A stretch of DNA of 14,018 bases, from contig DEZB01000029.1 in assembly GCA_002364735.1 (NCBI GenBank), positions 1 through 14,018 of the forward strand. Direction: 5' to 3'. Shown here piece after piece: positions 1-6,666 of this stretch (within the stretch, counting starts at the first letter, position 1; every line of letters begins with the position of its first letter). A program made the position numbers and the translations under genes. Under the pieces are notes generated by a model, which searched no databases, was not told where the DNA came from, and saw nothing but the letters and a program-made list of their open reading frames with translations. Source of the stretch: Bacteroidales bacterium UBA3143. GTDB lineage: Bacteria > Bacteroidota > Bacteroidia > Bacteroidales > Dysgonomonadaceae.

Positions 1-225
1 ATTACGCATTTCACGTCCATGCGCTATTTCGGTAGTCTTAGGGTGAGCCCTATACCATACAATAAGTTGATCAATTTCTGGCTTTATCGCCTGCAGTAGG
101 GTAAACAACTCATTCACTTTGAGCAGTTCAGGGTCGTGCTCATCGATTATTCTAATTACATCCTCAGCAAACTTTGGTCGCTCAAGCTTAAGTAATTTAG
201 AAAACTTTAAAGATAATAACTTCAT
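1..225 (-). CDS. DUF6261-like hypothetical protein, N-terminal 75 codons (runs off the left edge)
   Basis: Reading from the ATG at 225-223 towards base 1 gives 75 uninterrupted codons starting MKLLSLKFSKLLKLERPKF and ending at the window edge in GREMRN. No domain of known function is visible; it is a soluble, helix-rich, charged N-terminus. From memory the pattern (short basic start, then a helix with a II-D/E core, then an R-x-R-N/D segment) resembles DUF6261, a Bacteroidota family of unknown function. The product at 13368-13811 shows the same order of features: VIRIIDEH here matches IINYIEKQ there, and GREMRN matches LTRMRN. The two are probably paralogues at the two ends of the window. The gene is partial only because the window ends. 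The upstream region carries a -7 box and two palindromes. Confidence 0.6.
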   Translation of the reverse strand, partial: MKLLSLKFSKLLKLERPKFAEDVIRIIDEHDPELLKVNELFTLLQAIKPEIDQLIVWYRAHPKTTEIAHGREMRN

Positions 226-328
226 GTTATGTAAAAATTTAAATTAATATTAATTGACACACTCTATCCTTCATCTTTTTGCATCTTCCTGTTGATGTAA
301 AACATCAGAAATATAGAATAATGTCTCT

Positions 329-345
329 ACTACAACCCTTGCAGT
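329..345. promoter_or_regulatory. Imperfect palindrome ACTACAA-CCC-TTGCAGT
   Basis: Two 7-base half-sites in inverted orientation with one mismatch, separated by CCC. It lies just downstream of the candidate -7 box, where a repressor would block transcription of the left-edge gene. The same half-site forms the perfect palindrome at 406-425. Confidence 0.35.
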
Positions 346-355
346 AGATTTATTA

Positions 356-363
356 CAAATATA
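356..363 (-). promoter_or_regulatory. Candidate -7 box TATATTTG for the left-edge gene
   Basis: TATATTTG on the minus strand fits the Bacteroidota -7 consensus TAnnTTTG. It would give a leader of about 120 bases before the ATG at 225. No TTG is seen at the -33 position, so the call rests on the -7 box and its place between two related palindromes. Confidence 0.35.
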
Positions 364-405
364 AATAAAATTAATTCAGAAGTGTGCATTAATTGGAATT
401 ATTTC

Positions 406-425
406 TTGTAGTAAAATAACTACAA
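406..425. promoter_or_regulatory. Perfect palindrome TTGTAGT-AAAATA-ACTACAA
   Basis: A perfect 7-bp inverted repeat with a 6-base centre, upstream of the candidate -7 box at 356-363. It shares the half-site ACTACAA with 329-345. It could be an operator or a weak hairpin; the stem is AT-rich and there is no U-tract, so a terminator is less likely. Confidence 0.35.
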
Positions 426-535
426 CTGATTATCTGTTAGTTACACATATTTAAATGGTAGGGGTGTATTTTAAAAGACTGTTTTTTATATCTTCAGAAT
501 CTATAAACATCACACCACAACAAAAGCTCCCTCTC

Positions 536-912
536 GGTTTCGAACCCATCCGATGGTAGAAAGGAACTCTCATTATCGGTTTCGAACCAGTTCGAAAGTG
601 GGAGGGAACTCTCTTTTGCGGTTTCGAACGCATCCGAAAGCAGGTAGGAATTGTAAATATTGGTTTCGAACGCATCCGAAAGTAGGAAGGAACTCTCCTT
701 TGTGGTTTCGAACCCGTCCGAAAGTGGAAAGGATACCTCCTTTGTGGTTTCGAACAGATACGAAAGTGGAAAGGATACTTCCTTAGCGGTTTCGTACGCA
801 TCCGAAAGTAGAAAAATAAATGTATATCGGTTTCGAACCAGTTCGATAGTAGAAAGGAACTCTCCTTTCGGGTTTCGAACACGTCCGAAAGCTCGGTTTT
901 ATTTTCCTTTTG
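536..912. repeat. 42-bp tandem repeat array, nine clear units
   Basis: Units begin with GGTTTCGAAC or a close variant at 536, 578, 620, 662, 704, 746, 788, 829 and 871: spacing is 42 bases throughout except one 41-base step (788 to 829). Each unit reads approximately GGTTTCGAACnCRTCCGAAA, then GTRGAAAGGA, then a pyrimidine-rich tail. The core TTTCGAACnCGTCCGAAA is an imperfect inverted repeat (TTTCG/CGAAA arms). Since 42 is a multiple of 3, several frames on both strands stay open by chance, including a minus-strand frame of 167 codons (954-451) with 14-residue repeats of the FRTGSKP type. I see no reason to treat these frames as genes. It is not a CRISPR: the sequence between cores is itself repeated. 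Confidence 0.9.
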
Positions 913-1116
913 CTCAAACATCCGTTCGATGGTAGAAAAAAATAATGATATCACATGTCGCTGCTGGCGAAGGATGGATTTAATTTTGATATTGGTTGTG
1001 TACTCGTCCGATAGGTGAAATAAAATTGTTTTTTGAGTTTTTGCATTGGCGAAAGGGGGAAAATTTTTGATCTTGGTTGGGCATATATTCGAGGGGATGG
1101 GTTATATTTTTTTTTT
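913..1116. repeat. Decayed continuation of the 42-bp array
   Basis: Past 912 the 42-bp rhythm seems to persist with heavy divergence. A TCCGTTCGATGGTAGAAA core lies in the 913 unit, GGTT with CGTCCGATAGGTGAAA at 994, a GTTTTTGCATTGGCGAAAG relative starting about 1036, and GGTTGGGC with TTCGAGGGG at about 1075. No coding sequence is evident between here and 1371 apart from the REP-like element at 1184. Confidence 0.4.
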
Positions 1117-1183
1117 GAGGGGTGTGGGTGGTGAAAGATGGAAATTGGGTTTTATTAGATTTTATCGGATTAGGAGTGAGGGG

Positions 1184-1218
1184 CATCTTCACTGGCGTAA
1201 GTCTTCAGACTTGTGTCC
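1184..1218 (-). repeat. REP-like hairpin element, copy A
   Basis: On the minus strand this reads CACAAGTCTGAAGACTT followed by ACGCCAGTGA. The hairpin is AAGTCT-GA-AGACTT, with a flank that matches the GCRCCAGCGA tail of the elements at 5429 and 9274. Such elements in Bacteroidota are often associated with REP-type tyrosine transposases; none is present in this window. Confidence 0.5.
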
Positions 1219-1336
1219 AATCTCTCCTATTTTTAAAAAGGATTGGTCAGAGACCGTGTTAGCGGAAATATTTCAGCTAATTTGCACTTGAATAATTTTA
1301 TCATTCATATTTCTCTAACTTATCAAAATATATGTT

Positions 1337-1344
1337 TATATTTG
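1337..1344 (+). promoter_or_regulatory. Candidate -7 box TATATTTG upstream of the R-M remnant
   Basis: TATATTTG matches TAnnTTTG and lies 27 bases before the ATG at 1372, the start of a restriction-modification N-terminal scrap. No TTG is seen at -33. It was probably the promoter of the lost R-M gene and could now drive the cassette starting at 1550. Confidence 0.35.
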
Positions 1345-1371
1345 AAGTTACAATTAAAAACTACTGTCAAC

Positions 1372-1473
1372 ATGATTTTGAAGCAATTAAAACCAAGGAA
1401 GGCACTCAACAAAACTTACTTGAAGTTAAAAATAGATAGGGAGATATATATTCCTACTTCTCTAAGTGGATAG
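1372..1473 (+). pseudogene. N-terminal remnant of an Eco57I-type restriction-modification protein (33 codons)
   Basis: The 33-codon frame begins MILKQLKPRKALNKTYLKLK and stops at 1471-1473. The pattern K-x-L-x-P-R-x-ALNK-x-(Y/F)-LK-(V/L)-K followed by a charged R-E pair is, from memory, the conserved start (DUF7149-like) of Eco57I-type fused restriction-modification enzymes, where the motif is followed by ExFKxNLxxLL. Here the match is lost after about codon 25 (REIYIPTSLSG), so only the first exon-sized scrap survives. A matching C-terminal scrap occurs at 4692-4781, just past the two-gene cassette. No methylase motif (NPPY) is left in between. It is too short to be functional; it could by chance be a small peptide, but the paired scraps make an R-M remnant more likely. 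Confidence 0.5.
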
Positions 1474-1484
1474 GTGAGGAACTG

Positions 1485-1499
1485 GTCACAATTTGTGAC
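1485..1499. promoter_or_regulatory. Palindrome GTCACAA-T-TTGTGAC
   Basis: A perfect 7-bp inverted repeat around one central base, inside the longer near-repeat ACTGGTCACAA/GTGACTGGTTC, ending 50 bases before the nuclease start codon. Its compactness and place suggest an operator for the cassette rather than a terminator. No matching regulator gene is seen nearby. Confidence 0.35.
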
Positions 1500-1549
1500 T
1501 GGTTCTGTAGTAAGTATTATTATTGAAACAAATTTTAAAAGAATAAGCT

Positions 1550-3220
1550 ATGTTGAAAAAATTATATATAGTAATGCATTTAGAATCTTCAGATAATTAT
1601 AATCAATTTTCAAAGAAGAGTGAGTTTATTCAACTATCTGATGAGTTCTTTAAAGGCTATTCAAATCAAATTAAACATCTAAAAAAAGACAAAAACACTA
1701 AAAGGGGAAAGATTGAATTTGAACCAAATAATTTAGTAGATATATTCTATTTTGAACTTAGTCATTTCACAATAGGTGTAATAAATATTAATAGTGAAGA
1801 TAAGATATACACAATTAATAAAGATAATTATTCAGAGTATAGTACACACTCTTTAGTGTCTGAATTATTTTATGATCATTTAGTCTATAACTCAGAATTA
1901 GATTGTACAGTTATAAAAGAAGAAGATAAAGAAGCGAAAGAGATATCTATAATTCTCTTTAGTAGATTAAAAAAAGGAGAAGTAAGACCATATAAAATAG
2001 AGAATGAAAAGATAAATTTAGGTATATATAAAGATGTGGATTGTTTCAAATATGATATATTTTATATTGGATATGTCAATCATTTATCTAAAAACATCTT
2101 TTTCATTAAAGAAGAACCATTATATCCAATATATAAAAAATGGCGTTGGCTTACTTATAACCATTTAGGTGGTAGAACTTCTACAATAGAAGATATTATT
2201 GAAGGTAAACTTTCAAATGATAATGAAAGATTAATACCGAATAAGTTTATTGAAAAGTATAAAAATAAAAACTTTGAAGTTAGTAAGGAATTAATTGAAA
2301 AATACGAAAAAGAGCTTCAGGAAAAAGTTGAAGAGTTAAGACAAAATAGAACAAGAACAATAAATTTGGGTGGCTATTGGTCAAGATTTTTAGGAAACGG
2401 TTGGTCAATAAATTCAACATTCATAGAAAATTGTTTTATTGATGAAAAAGAATTTACAGAAATAGATATAATAAAAAGAGTAAAAAGGAATCTAATTTAC
2501 TATCATTGGTGGGATAGATTAACTTTTGATGAATTGTGTTCTAGTATAGCAAATGGGTATTTTCTTAGAAGCACTAGTGAGTTAATTGGAGCAGAACCTC
2601 TTATAGATTATTTTAAAGGTAGATTTATATCAAAAAAAGAATTTATAGATTATCTTTTAAGCAACTTTAATGTAGAAAAATCTACTCTTGAACGAATGAG
2701 TTCACCACCCGGTGTATATGAATACAGTAATTTTTTTGCTGGTGGTTTAACAAATTCAATTAGAATATTTGAAAATGAATGCCGATTTTATTTTAATGAA
2801 AGAATAATAGGTGCTTTCTATAATGAAGATTTACTGTTCAGAGAAGTAAAAAAAGTATTTGGAGATAGATATGAAGTTATTTCACAGGGCAATCCTGAAT
2901 GGTTAAGACCCCAAAGATTTGATATATATCTTCCAGAAATAAACTTTGCTATAGAGTATCAAGGAGAACAACACTTTATGCCAGTAGACTTTGGAGGTAA
3001 AGGAAAGAAAATAGCAGAAATACAATTTGAAGAAAACCAAAGAAGAGATAAATTGAAAAAAGAAAAATCAGATGCAAATAACTGCTTTTTATTTTATGTA
3101 TATCCAAGTTATTATATGGAAGCTGTTATATCAGAACTGAGAAAGCTGATTAAACAGAAAGTGAAAAACAGCGATTTAATCAATGAACAAGAAGTAATAG
3201 AAATCGAACCTCATTTGTAA
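1550..3220 (+). CDS. Large protein with C-terminal PD-(D/E)XK nuclease domain
   Basis: This 556-residue product has an unrecognised N-terminal two-thirds and a nuclease-like C-terminus. Residues about 245-268 (KELIEKYEKELQEKVEEL) look like a short coiled coil, and 315-345 is rich in aromatic residues (YYHWWDRLTFDEL). From about 428 the order is that of a PD-(D/E)XK endonuclease: helix with E432, then RFD (D458), a short beta hairpin, and IEYQGEQH with E469, Q471 and H475, then QRRDKLK near 498-503 and a FYVYPSYY strand. An E-x-Q instead of E-x-K is accepted in several families of this fold. There is no signal peptide or membrane segment, so it is cytoplasmic. It is followed after 89 bases by the HEPN-type gene in the same direction, and the pair sits between two scraps of an R-M gene. 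Likely role, inferred: DNA-cleaving effector of a defence module. The base composition is visibly more AT-rich than that of the selD block. Confidence 0.75.
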   Translation: MLKKLYIVMHLESSDNYNQFSKKSEFIQLSDEFFKGYSNQIKHLKKDKNTKRGKIEFEPNNLVDIFYFELSHFTIGVININSEDKIYTINKDNYSEYSTHSLVSELFYDHLVYNSELDCTVIKEEDKEAKEISIILFSRLKKGEVRPYKIENEKINLGIYKDVDCFKYDIFYIGYVNHLSKNIFFIKEEPLYPIYKKWRWLTYNHLGGRTSTIEDIIEGKLSNDNERLIPNKFIEKYKNKNFEVSKELIEKYEKELQEKVEELRQNRTRTINLGGYWSRFLGNGWSINSTFIENCFIDEKEFTEIDIIKRVKRNLIYYHWWDRLTFDELCSSIANGYFLRSTSELIGAEPLIDYFKGRFISKKEFIDYLLSNFNVEKSTLERMSSPPGVYEYSNFFAGGLTNSIRIFENECRFYFNERIIGAFYNEDLLFREVKKVFGDRYEVISQGNPEWLRPQRFDIYLPEINFAIEYQGEQHFMPVDFGGKGKKIAEIQFEENQRRDKLKKEKSDANNCFLFYVYPSYYMEAVISELRKLIKQKVKNSDLINEQEVIEIEPHL

Positions 3221-3309
3221 CAAATGGTATCAGCGTGATTACAGATAAATATCTTCATCAATGAAATGCATGGCAATAAGCTTAGATTACTACTAAAACT
3301 ACACTTTTT

Positions 3310-4683
3310 ATGACACTTAAAGAAGATAATCATATACCTAATATTATAGAAAGCTCAATAGCTATGTCGGAAGCCAATACTTCTATCGAAATATACGAAG
3401 GGGAGTACTCATTAAAAAATGAGGAAGTAGATATCAAAATAAAAGGCATAATAAACTTTGAATGGTTTCCAGTCTCTGGCTTGTGTTTTTCGGGGAAAGT
3501 AATCTCAATGAATTCTGTCAATGATTTATTATTGACCTTGGATAAAGAATACAAAGTATTTTTAAAAGACCTGGAATTTGGAAGTGGCTTAATTATAAAT
3601 ACTAATACATTTTTCGGAAGGAATACTGATGGTACAATTGTTAAGGGGAGAATTTATAAACAAGCTGTAGATGGTGATAAAACAATACCAGTAGAAAAAA
3701 TAGGTTTTTCAATTCCTAACTTTAGAAGTTTTCTAGGAACAATCGTAAAAAAAGACATTGGTACTAGTCGGAGAAGTTCAATGAGTAGATTGGAGTTAGA
3801 AAATGACGATTACATCATCTTAATAGACAAGGGTATAGATTATGAAGTAAAACGAAAATCTTTAGAACAAAATGGTGGTTATATTATTACTCATCATGGT
3901 GAATTAGAAATAAAGAAAGGTAGTTTAAGATTAGAAGAGACTTATGATATATTGTATTGTCTCAATACTTTTATCACATTTTTGAATGGAAGACGAACTG
4001 CGGCATTGTTTTTACAAGGCGTATTTGAAGATGACGTAGTCTGGACAGATTATTCTAATAAAATTATAGATCCTTATAAACATGTTCATTCTTGGGCACA
4101 AGAATATACAACTGAGGGTCTAAATGAATTATGGCAAAGCTTCTCTTCACTTTGGAAAGGCACAGATGATAAAAACTTTTTGAATACAGTAATTCATTGG
4201 TATATAGAAGCAAATAATAATAGTGGATTTACTGAAGGATCTATAATAATGGCTCAAACCGCTTTAGAGTTATTATATAATTGGTGGATAATTGAACAAA
4301 ATAAATTAATAGTAGGTGAAGATTCGGAGAAGTTAAGTGCTTCAAATAAAATCAGACTTCTTCTTTCTCAATTAAATATTTCACATCTTGTACCGAGAAA
4401 ATTTATTCAATTAAAAGAATTCATTGACAACAATGATAATATTATTGATGCACCTGATGCAATTATTCAAATAAGAAATGCAATAGTACATTCTCAAGTG
4501 AAAAAAAGAAAAAAACTTAGTTCAATTCATCCCCATGCAAAACATGAAGCTTTAGAACTTTCTATTTGGTATATTGAAATGGCATTGCTTCGAATTTTAA
4601 ATTTCAAAGATAAATATATTAATAGATGTTTAGAAATTAACAACAATGAAGAGTTTGTTCCTTGGAAACGCAAAAAAGAATAG
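3310..4683 (+). CDS. HEPN-type (Rx4H) protein, ApeA-like in layout; putative RNase effector
   Basis: The product has 457 residues. The N-terminal ~210 residues are beta-rich (repeated short strands such as EIYEGEYSL and IKGIINFEWFP) and unrecognised. The middle (DILYCLNTFITFLNGRRTAA, 213-232) is a conserved-looking hinge. The C-terminal helical region from about 310 contains AQTALELLYNWW and then IQIRNAIVHS, giving R389-N-A-I-V-H394, the Rx4H signature of HEPN ribonucleases. This layout, beta-rich N-terminus plus C-terminal HEPN, resembles from memory the single-gene anti-phage protein ApeA, but the relation is not proven. No transmembrane segment is seen. The gene is co-directional with the upstream nuclease, and its stop lies within 10 bases of the C-terminal R-M scrap. 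Inferred role: an abortive-infection RNase acting alone or with the nuclease. The start ATG is the first in frame and has no clear Shine-Dalgarno site. Confidence 0.7.
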   Translation: MTLKEDNHIPNIIESSIAMSEANTSIEIYEGEYSLKNEEVDIKIKGIINFEWFPVSGLCFSGKVISMNSVNDLLLTLDKEYKVFLKDLEFGSGLIINTNTFFGRNTDGTIVKGRIYKQAVDGDKTIPVEKIGFSIPNFRSFLGTIVKKDIGTSRRSSMSRLELENDDYIILIDKGIDYEVKRKSLEQNGGYIITHHGELEIKKGSLRLEETYDILYCLNTFITFLNGRRTAALFLQGVFEDDVVWTDYSNKIIDPYKHVHSWAQEYTTEGLNELWQSFSSLWKGTDDKNFLNTVIHWYIEANNNSGFTEGSIIMAQTALELLYNWWIIEQNKLIVGEDSEKLSASNKIRLLLSQLNISHLVPRKFIQLKEFIDNNDNIIDAPDAIIQIRNAIVHSQVKKRKKLSSIHPHAKHEALELSIWYIEMALLRILNFKDKYINRCLEINNNEEFVPWKRKKE

Positions 4684-4691
4684 GATGTATT

Positions 4692-4781
4692 AGTCCCGAA
4701 TCCGAAATCGACCAATTGGTTTATGAATTATATGGGTTGACGGAAGAGGAGATTGGGGTAGTGGAGGGGAGTGTGAAGTGA
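4692..4781 (+). pseudogene. C-terminal remnant of an Eco57I/type I-like DNA methylase or R-M protein
   Basis: In the frame ending at TGA 4779-4781 the sequence reads SPESEIDQLVYELYGLTEEE followed by IGVVEGSVK. The pattern EIDQLVYELYGLTEEEI-x-(I/V)VE is the tail I associate with Eco57I-type and related N6-adenine methylase/R-M proteins. The frame is open upstream only through the out-of-frame end of the HEPN gene, so no start or body exists. With the N-terminal scrap at 1372-1473 it brackets the two-gene cassette. The repeat copy at 4781 begins at the last base of its stop codon. Confidence 0.6.
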
Positions 4782-4890
4782 AATTTCTGAACCATGATTA
4801 AAGGATTGGAGGAGATGGCCTTGATAGGTGGTGTAGTTAGACATAATCAAGGGATTCAAGGGAATCAGGCGAATCAAGGTTCAGACAATT
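4781..4890. repeat. ~110-bp intergenic repeat with inverted ends, copy R1
   Basis: It begins AAATTTCTGAACCATGATT and ends AATCAAGGTTCAGACAATT; these ends are inverted repeats of each other (CTGAACC-x-TGATT against AATCAAGGTTCAG). The core includes GTGTAGTTAGACATAATCAA and several GAATCAAGG-like steps. It starts at the final base of the R-M remnant stop codon and ends 23 bases before the GxxExxY start. An upstream in-frame ATG at 4794 lies inside this repeat and is not a credible gene start. Confidence 0.8.
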
Positions 4891-4913
4891 ATAAAGGATT
4901 AAAAAGAAAGAAT

Positions 4914-5303
4914 ATGAAGCATGAAGAGTTGACACACAAAATTATTGGGTGCGCTATGGAGGTGCACAAACATTTAGGCAATGGGTTTCAAGAAGTAATC
5001 TATCAAAGAGCATTGGCTCACGAAATGGACATCAACAATATATACTATGAACGTGAAAAAGAAATGCCATTGCAATACAAAGGTTTTGAAGTGGGAACAC
5101 GTCGTGTTGATTTTTTTGTGGAAGACAAAATAATGGTGGAGATTAAAGCTATTGTTAATCTTGAAGATGTGCATTTGGCGCAAGCAATGAATTATGTAGA
5201 AGCTTATAAAATGGATGTAGGATTATTAATCAACTTTGGATCTAAGAAAATGCAATTTAAGAGAGTGCACAATAATAAAATTCTGAACAAAGCAAATTTC
5301 TGA
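4914..5303 (+). CDS. GxxExxY family protein (PD-(D/E)XK-like)
   Basis: The 129-residue product has the family signature GFQEVIY (G24, E27, Y30) followed by a nuclease-like core: RRVDFFVEDKIMVEIKAI with D66, E76 and K78, then QAMNYVEAYKMDVGLLINFG, which is typical of GxxExxY proteins. Length is normal for the family, which is widespread, often in phage- or repeat-rich places, and has no settled function. The start at 4914 (MKHEELTHKIIGCAMEVHKHLG) matches the usual N-terminus; an earlier in-frame ATG at 4794 would translate the repeat R1 and was rejected. The stop codon TGA (5301-5303) lies within repeat R2 (AAATTTCTGAACC), so the last residues ANF are repeat-encoded. The gene stands alone between two direct repeat copies. 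Confidence 0.9.
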   Translation: MKHEELTHKIIGCAMEVHKHLGNGFQEVIYQRALAHEMDINNIYYEREKEMPLQYKGFEVGTRRVDFFVEDKIMVEIKAIVNLEDVHLAQAMNYVEAYKMDVGLLINFGSKKMQFKRVHNNKILNKANF

Positions 5304-5401
5304 ACCTTGATTAAAGGATTACGTGATGACCATGATGAGTAGTGTAGTTAGACATAATCAAGAGATTCAAGGGAATCGGGAGAATCAAGGTTCAGATAAT
5401 T
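5294..5401. repeat. ~110-bp intergenic repeat, copy R2
   Basis: This is a direct copy of R1 (AAATTTCTGAACCTTGATT to AATCAAGGTTCAGATAATT), with an intact core GTGTAGTTAGACATAATCAA. It overlaps the end of the GxxExxY gene and supplies its stop codon. A frame open through it (5323-5523) is not a credible gene. Confidence 0.8.
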
Positions 5402-5403
5402 GG

Positions 5404-5423
5404 AATTGCACCATCAACGCAAT
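5404..5423. repeat. Small hairpin unit AATTGC...GCAAT next to R2
   Basis: AATTGCACCATCAACGCAAT can pair AATTGC with GCAAT(T). The same unit with one internal change follows copy R5 at 8282, so the unit travels with the repeat. Confidence 0.5.
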
Positions 5424-5428
5424 CGTAA

Positions 5429-5460
5429 GAGGCACGGATGAATATCCGCACCAGCGAAAT
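5429..5460 (+). repeat. REP-like hairpin element, copy B
   Basis: GAGGCACGGATGAATATC followed by CGCACCAGCGAAAT. The hairpin is CGGAT-GAAT-ATCCG, with the GCACCAGCGA tail shared with copies A and C. A decayed relative lies at 8536. Confidence 0.55.
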
Positions 5461-5506
5461 AATTATCTAAATATTTTCAAGTCATCAAAAATAGATTTAC
5501 TTATAA

Positions 5507-6616
5507 ATGAAAGAGACAATTAAAATTTTGAGAAAAAGCTTTTGTACAGAAGCATTAGAGTATCCATTAAAATCTTATTTACGTGAAACTTATTCATCAA
5601 CATTAGAAAAAAAACTCAAGCTCTTTTTTGAAAAAGTAAAAGAGTTGCCTGATACTGATGAAGTGTTATATGAAATAAAAAGCAAAGTGTTTTTAATTAA
5701 TAAAATAAGCGAGAGCTTATTGATAATAATCGATGAATACTTGAAAGGTAGACAAGTTGGTGCTTCCAAAGAATTTGAAAAACTACTAAGTGAAGAATCA
5801 GTAAAAAGCAAAGTGCTTGAACTAATAGAAAGTGTTAAGTCACATAATAAAGATGGATATCGACTTTTTAGAATTAGAAAATCTGAGGAAAACATTATTG
5901 AAAGAAAAGACATTTTTCACATACCATTTTCAAAAAGACATCTAGTTGCAAATCAAAGATACTCTATAGCTGGTTTACCTTGCTTGTATTTAGGATCATC
6001 AATATATATTTGCTGGCTCGAATTAGAGCGCCCCAGATTTTCGGACATTTACATATCAGGTTTTCAAAGTAATAATTCAATCAATGTTTTAAACCTTGCT
6101 TATGACTTAGAGCATATTATTAAAGATTTTTCATTGGGTAATATTGATAAAAATCAGTTCATTAATAAGTTTTTATTATGGCCACTTAATATGGCTTGTT
6201 CTTTTCAAGTAAAATACCCAAAAGCTCCATTTCACGAAGAATATATTATACCTGGTTTGCTTTTAGAATGGATATCATTAGAAAGTGAAAAAATAAGAGG
6301 GTTGAAATATTTCACTACCAAGTTAAGTTCTTCAATTAATAGCCAGTATTGTATTAATTACGTATTCCCTCCTAAAATACTGGAAAGAGACTTTGAATAC
6401 TGCCCGGTATTAACAAAAGACTTTTTATTAACTAACCCTCTTTCTTGGGATTTGTTGACTATTTTGCCACCTTCTAACGTTATTGCGTTGGGTTCAAGTA
6501 TTACAGCGGACAACCTTGAAGATGCCTTGTTAAATAACTATAACTATTCAAAGTTTGGCTTTGTAGAAGAGCAGGTATTCTCAATGACATTTGATAGAGT
6601 AAAAAACATATATTAA
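5507..6616 (+). CDS. RES-domain protein (ADP-ribosyltransferase-like fold)
   Basis: The 369-residue product has an N-terminal helical region (1-115) and then a RES-like domain from about 118: YRLFRIRK (R122, R124), FHIPFSKR, QRYSIAGLPCLYLGSSIYIC (R151, S153, Y161) and WLELERP with E172. RES domains adopt an ADP-ribosyltransferase-like fold, and known RES toxins deplete NAD+. Here the domain is part of a longer protein, with a further ~190 residues (EEYIIPGLLLEWISLES near 244-260), as in the large RES proteins rather than small toxin-antitoxin ones. No Xre-type antitoxin gene lies beside it. There is no signal peptide or membrane segment. The start ATG at 5507 follows a repeat-derived interval without a clear ribosome site. 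Function in defence or toxicity is inferred from the domain and the neighbourhood only. Confidence 0.65.
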   Translation: MKETIKILRKSFCTEALEYPLKSYLRETYSSTLEKKLKLFFEKVKELPDTDEVLYEIKSKVFLINKISESLLIIIDEYLKGRQVGASKEFEKLLSEESVKSKVLELIESVKSHNKDGYRLFRIRKSEENIIERKDIFHIPFSKRHLVANQRYSIAGLPCLYLGSSIYICWLELERPRFSDIYISGFQSNNSINVLNLAYDLEHIIKDFSLGNIDKNQFINKFLLWPLNMACSFQVKYPKAPFHEEYIIPGLLLEWISLESEKIRGLKYFTTKLSSSINSQYCINYVFPPKILERDFEYCPVLTKDFLLTNPLSWDLLTILPPSNVIALGSSITADNLEDALLNNYNYSKFGFVEEQVFSMTFDRVKNIY

Positions 6617-6666
6617 TTCACACAACAAACAATACTTTAATTATGTAATTAGAAAATCAAATTTTA

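Noticed and set aside
406..425. Rho-independent terminator
   Set aside because: The stem is short and AT-rich and there is no T-tract after it on either strand.
536..912. Possible CRISPR array
   Set aside because: The whole 42-bp unit repeats, including what would be spacers, and no cas gene is nearby.
451..954. Minus-strand 167-codon frame with 14-residue repeats, and plus-strand frames 553-786 and 660-935
   Set aside because: A 42-bp repeat keeps frames open on both strands. No frame has a promoter, family features or an advantage over the others, and a 41-bp unit breaks the register.
4794..4913. Longer GxxExxY reading starting at 4794
   Set aside because: The extra 40 codons are repeat R1 sequence; the family N-terminus begins at 4914.
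5323..5523. 66-codon plus-strand frame
   Set aside because: It consists of repeat R2, a hairpin unit and a REP-like element read through.
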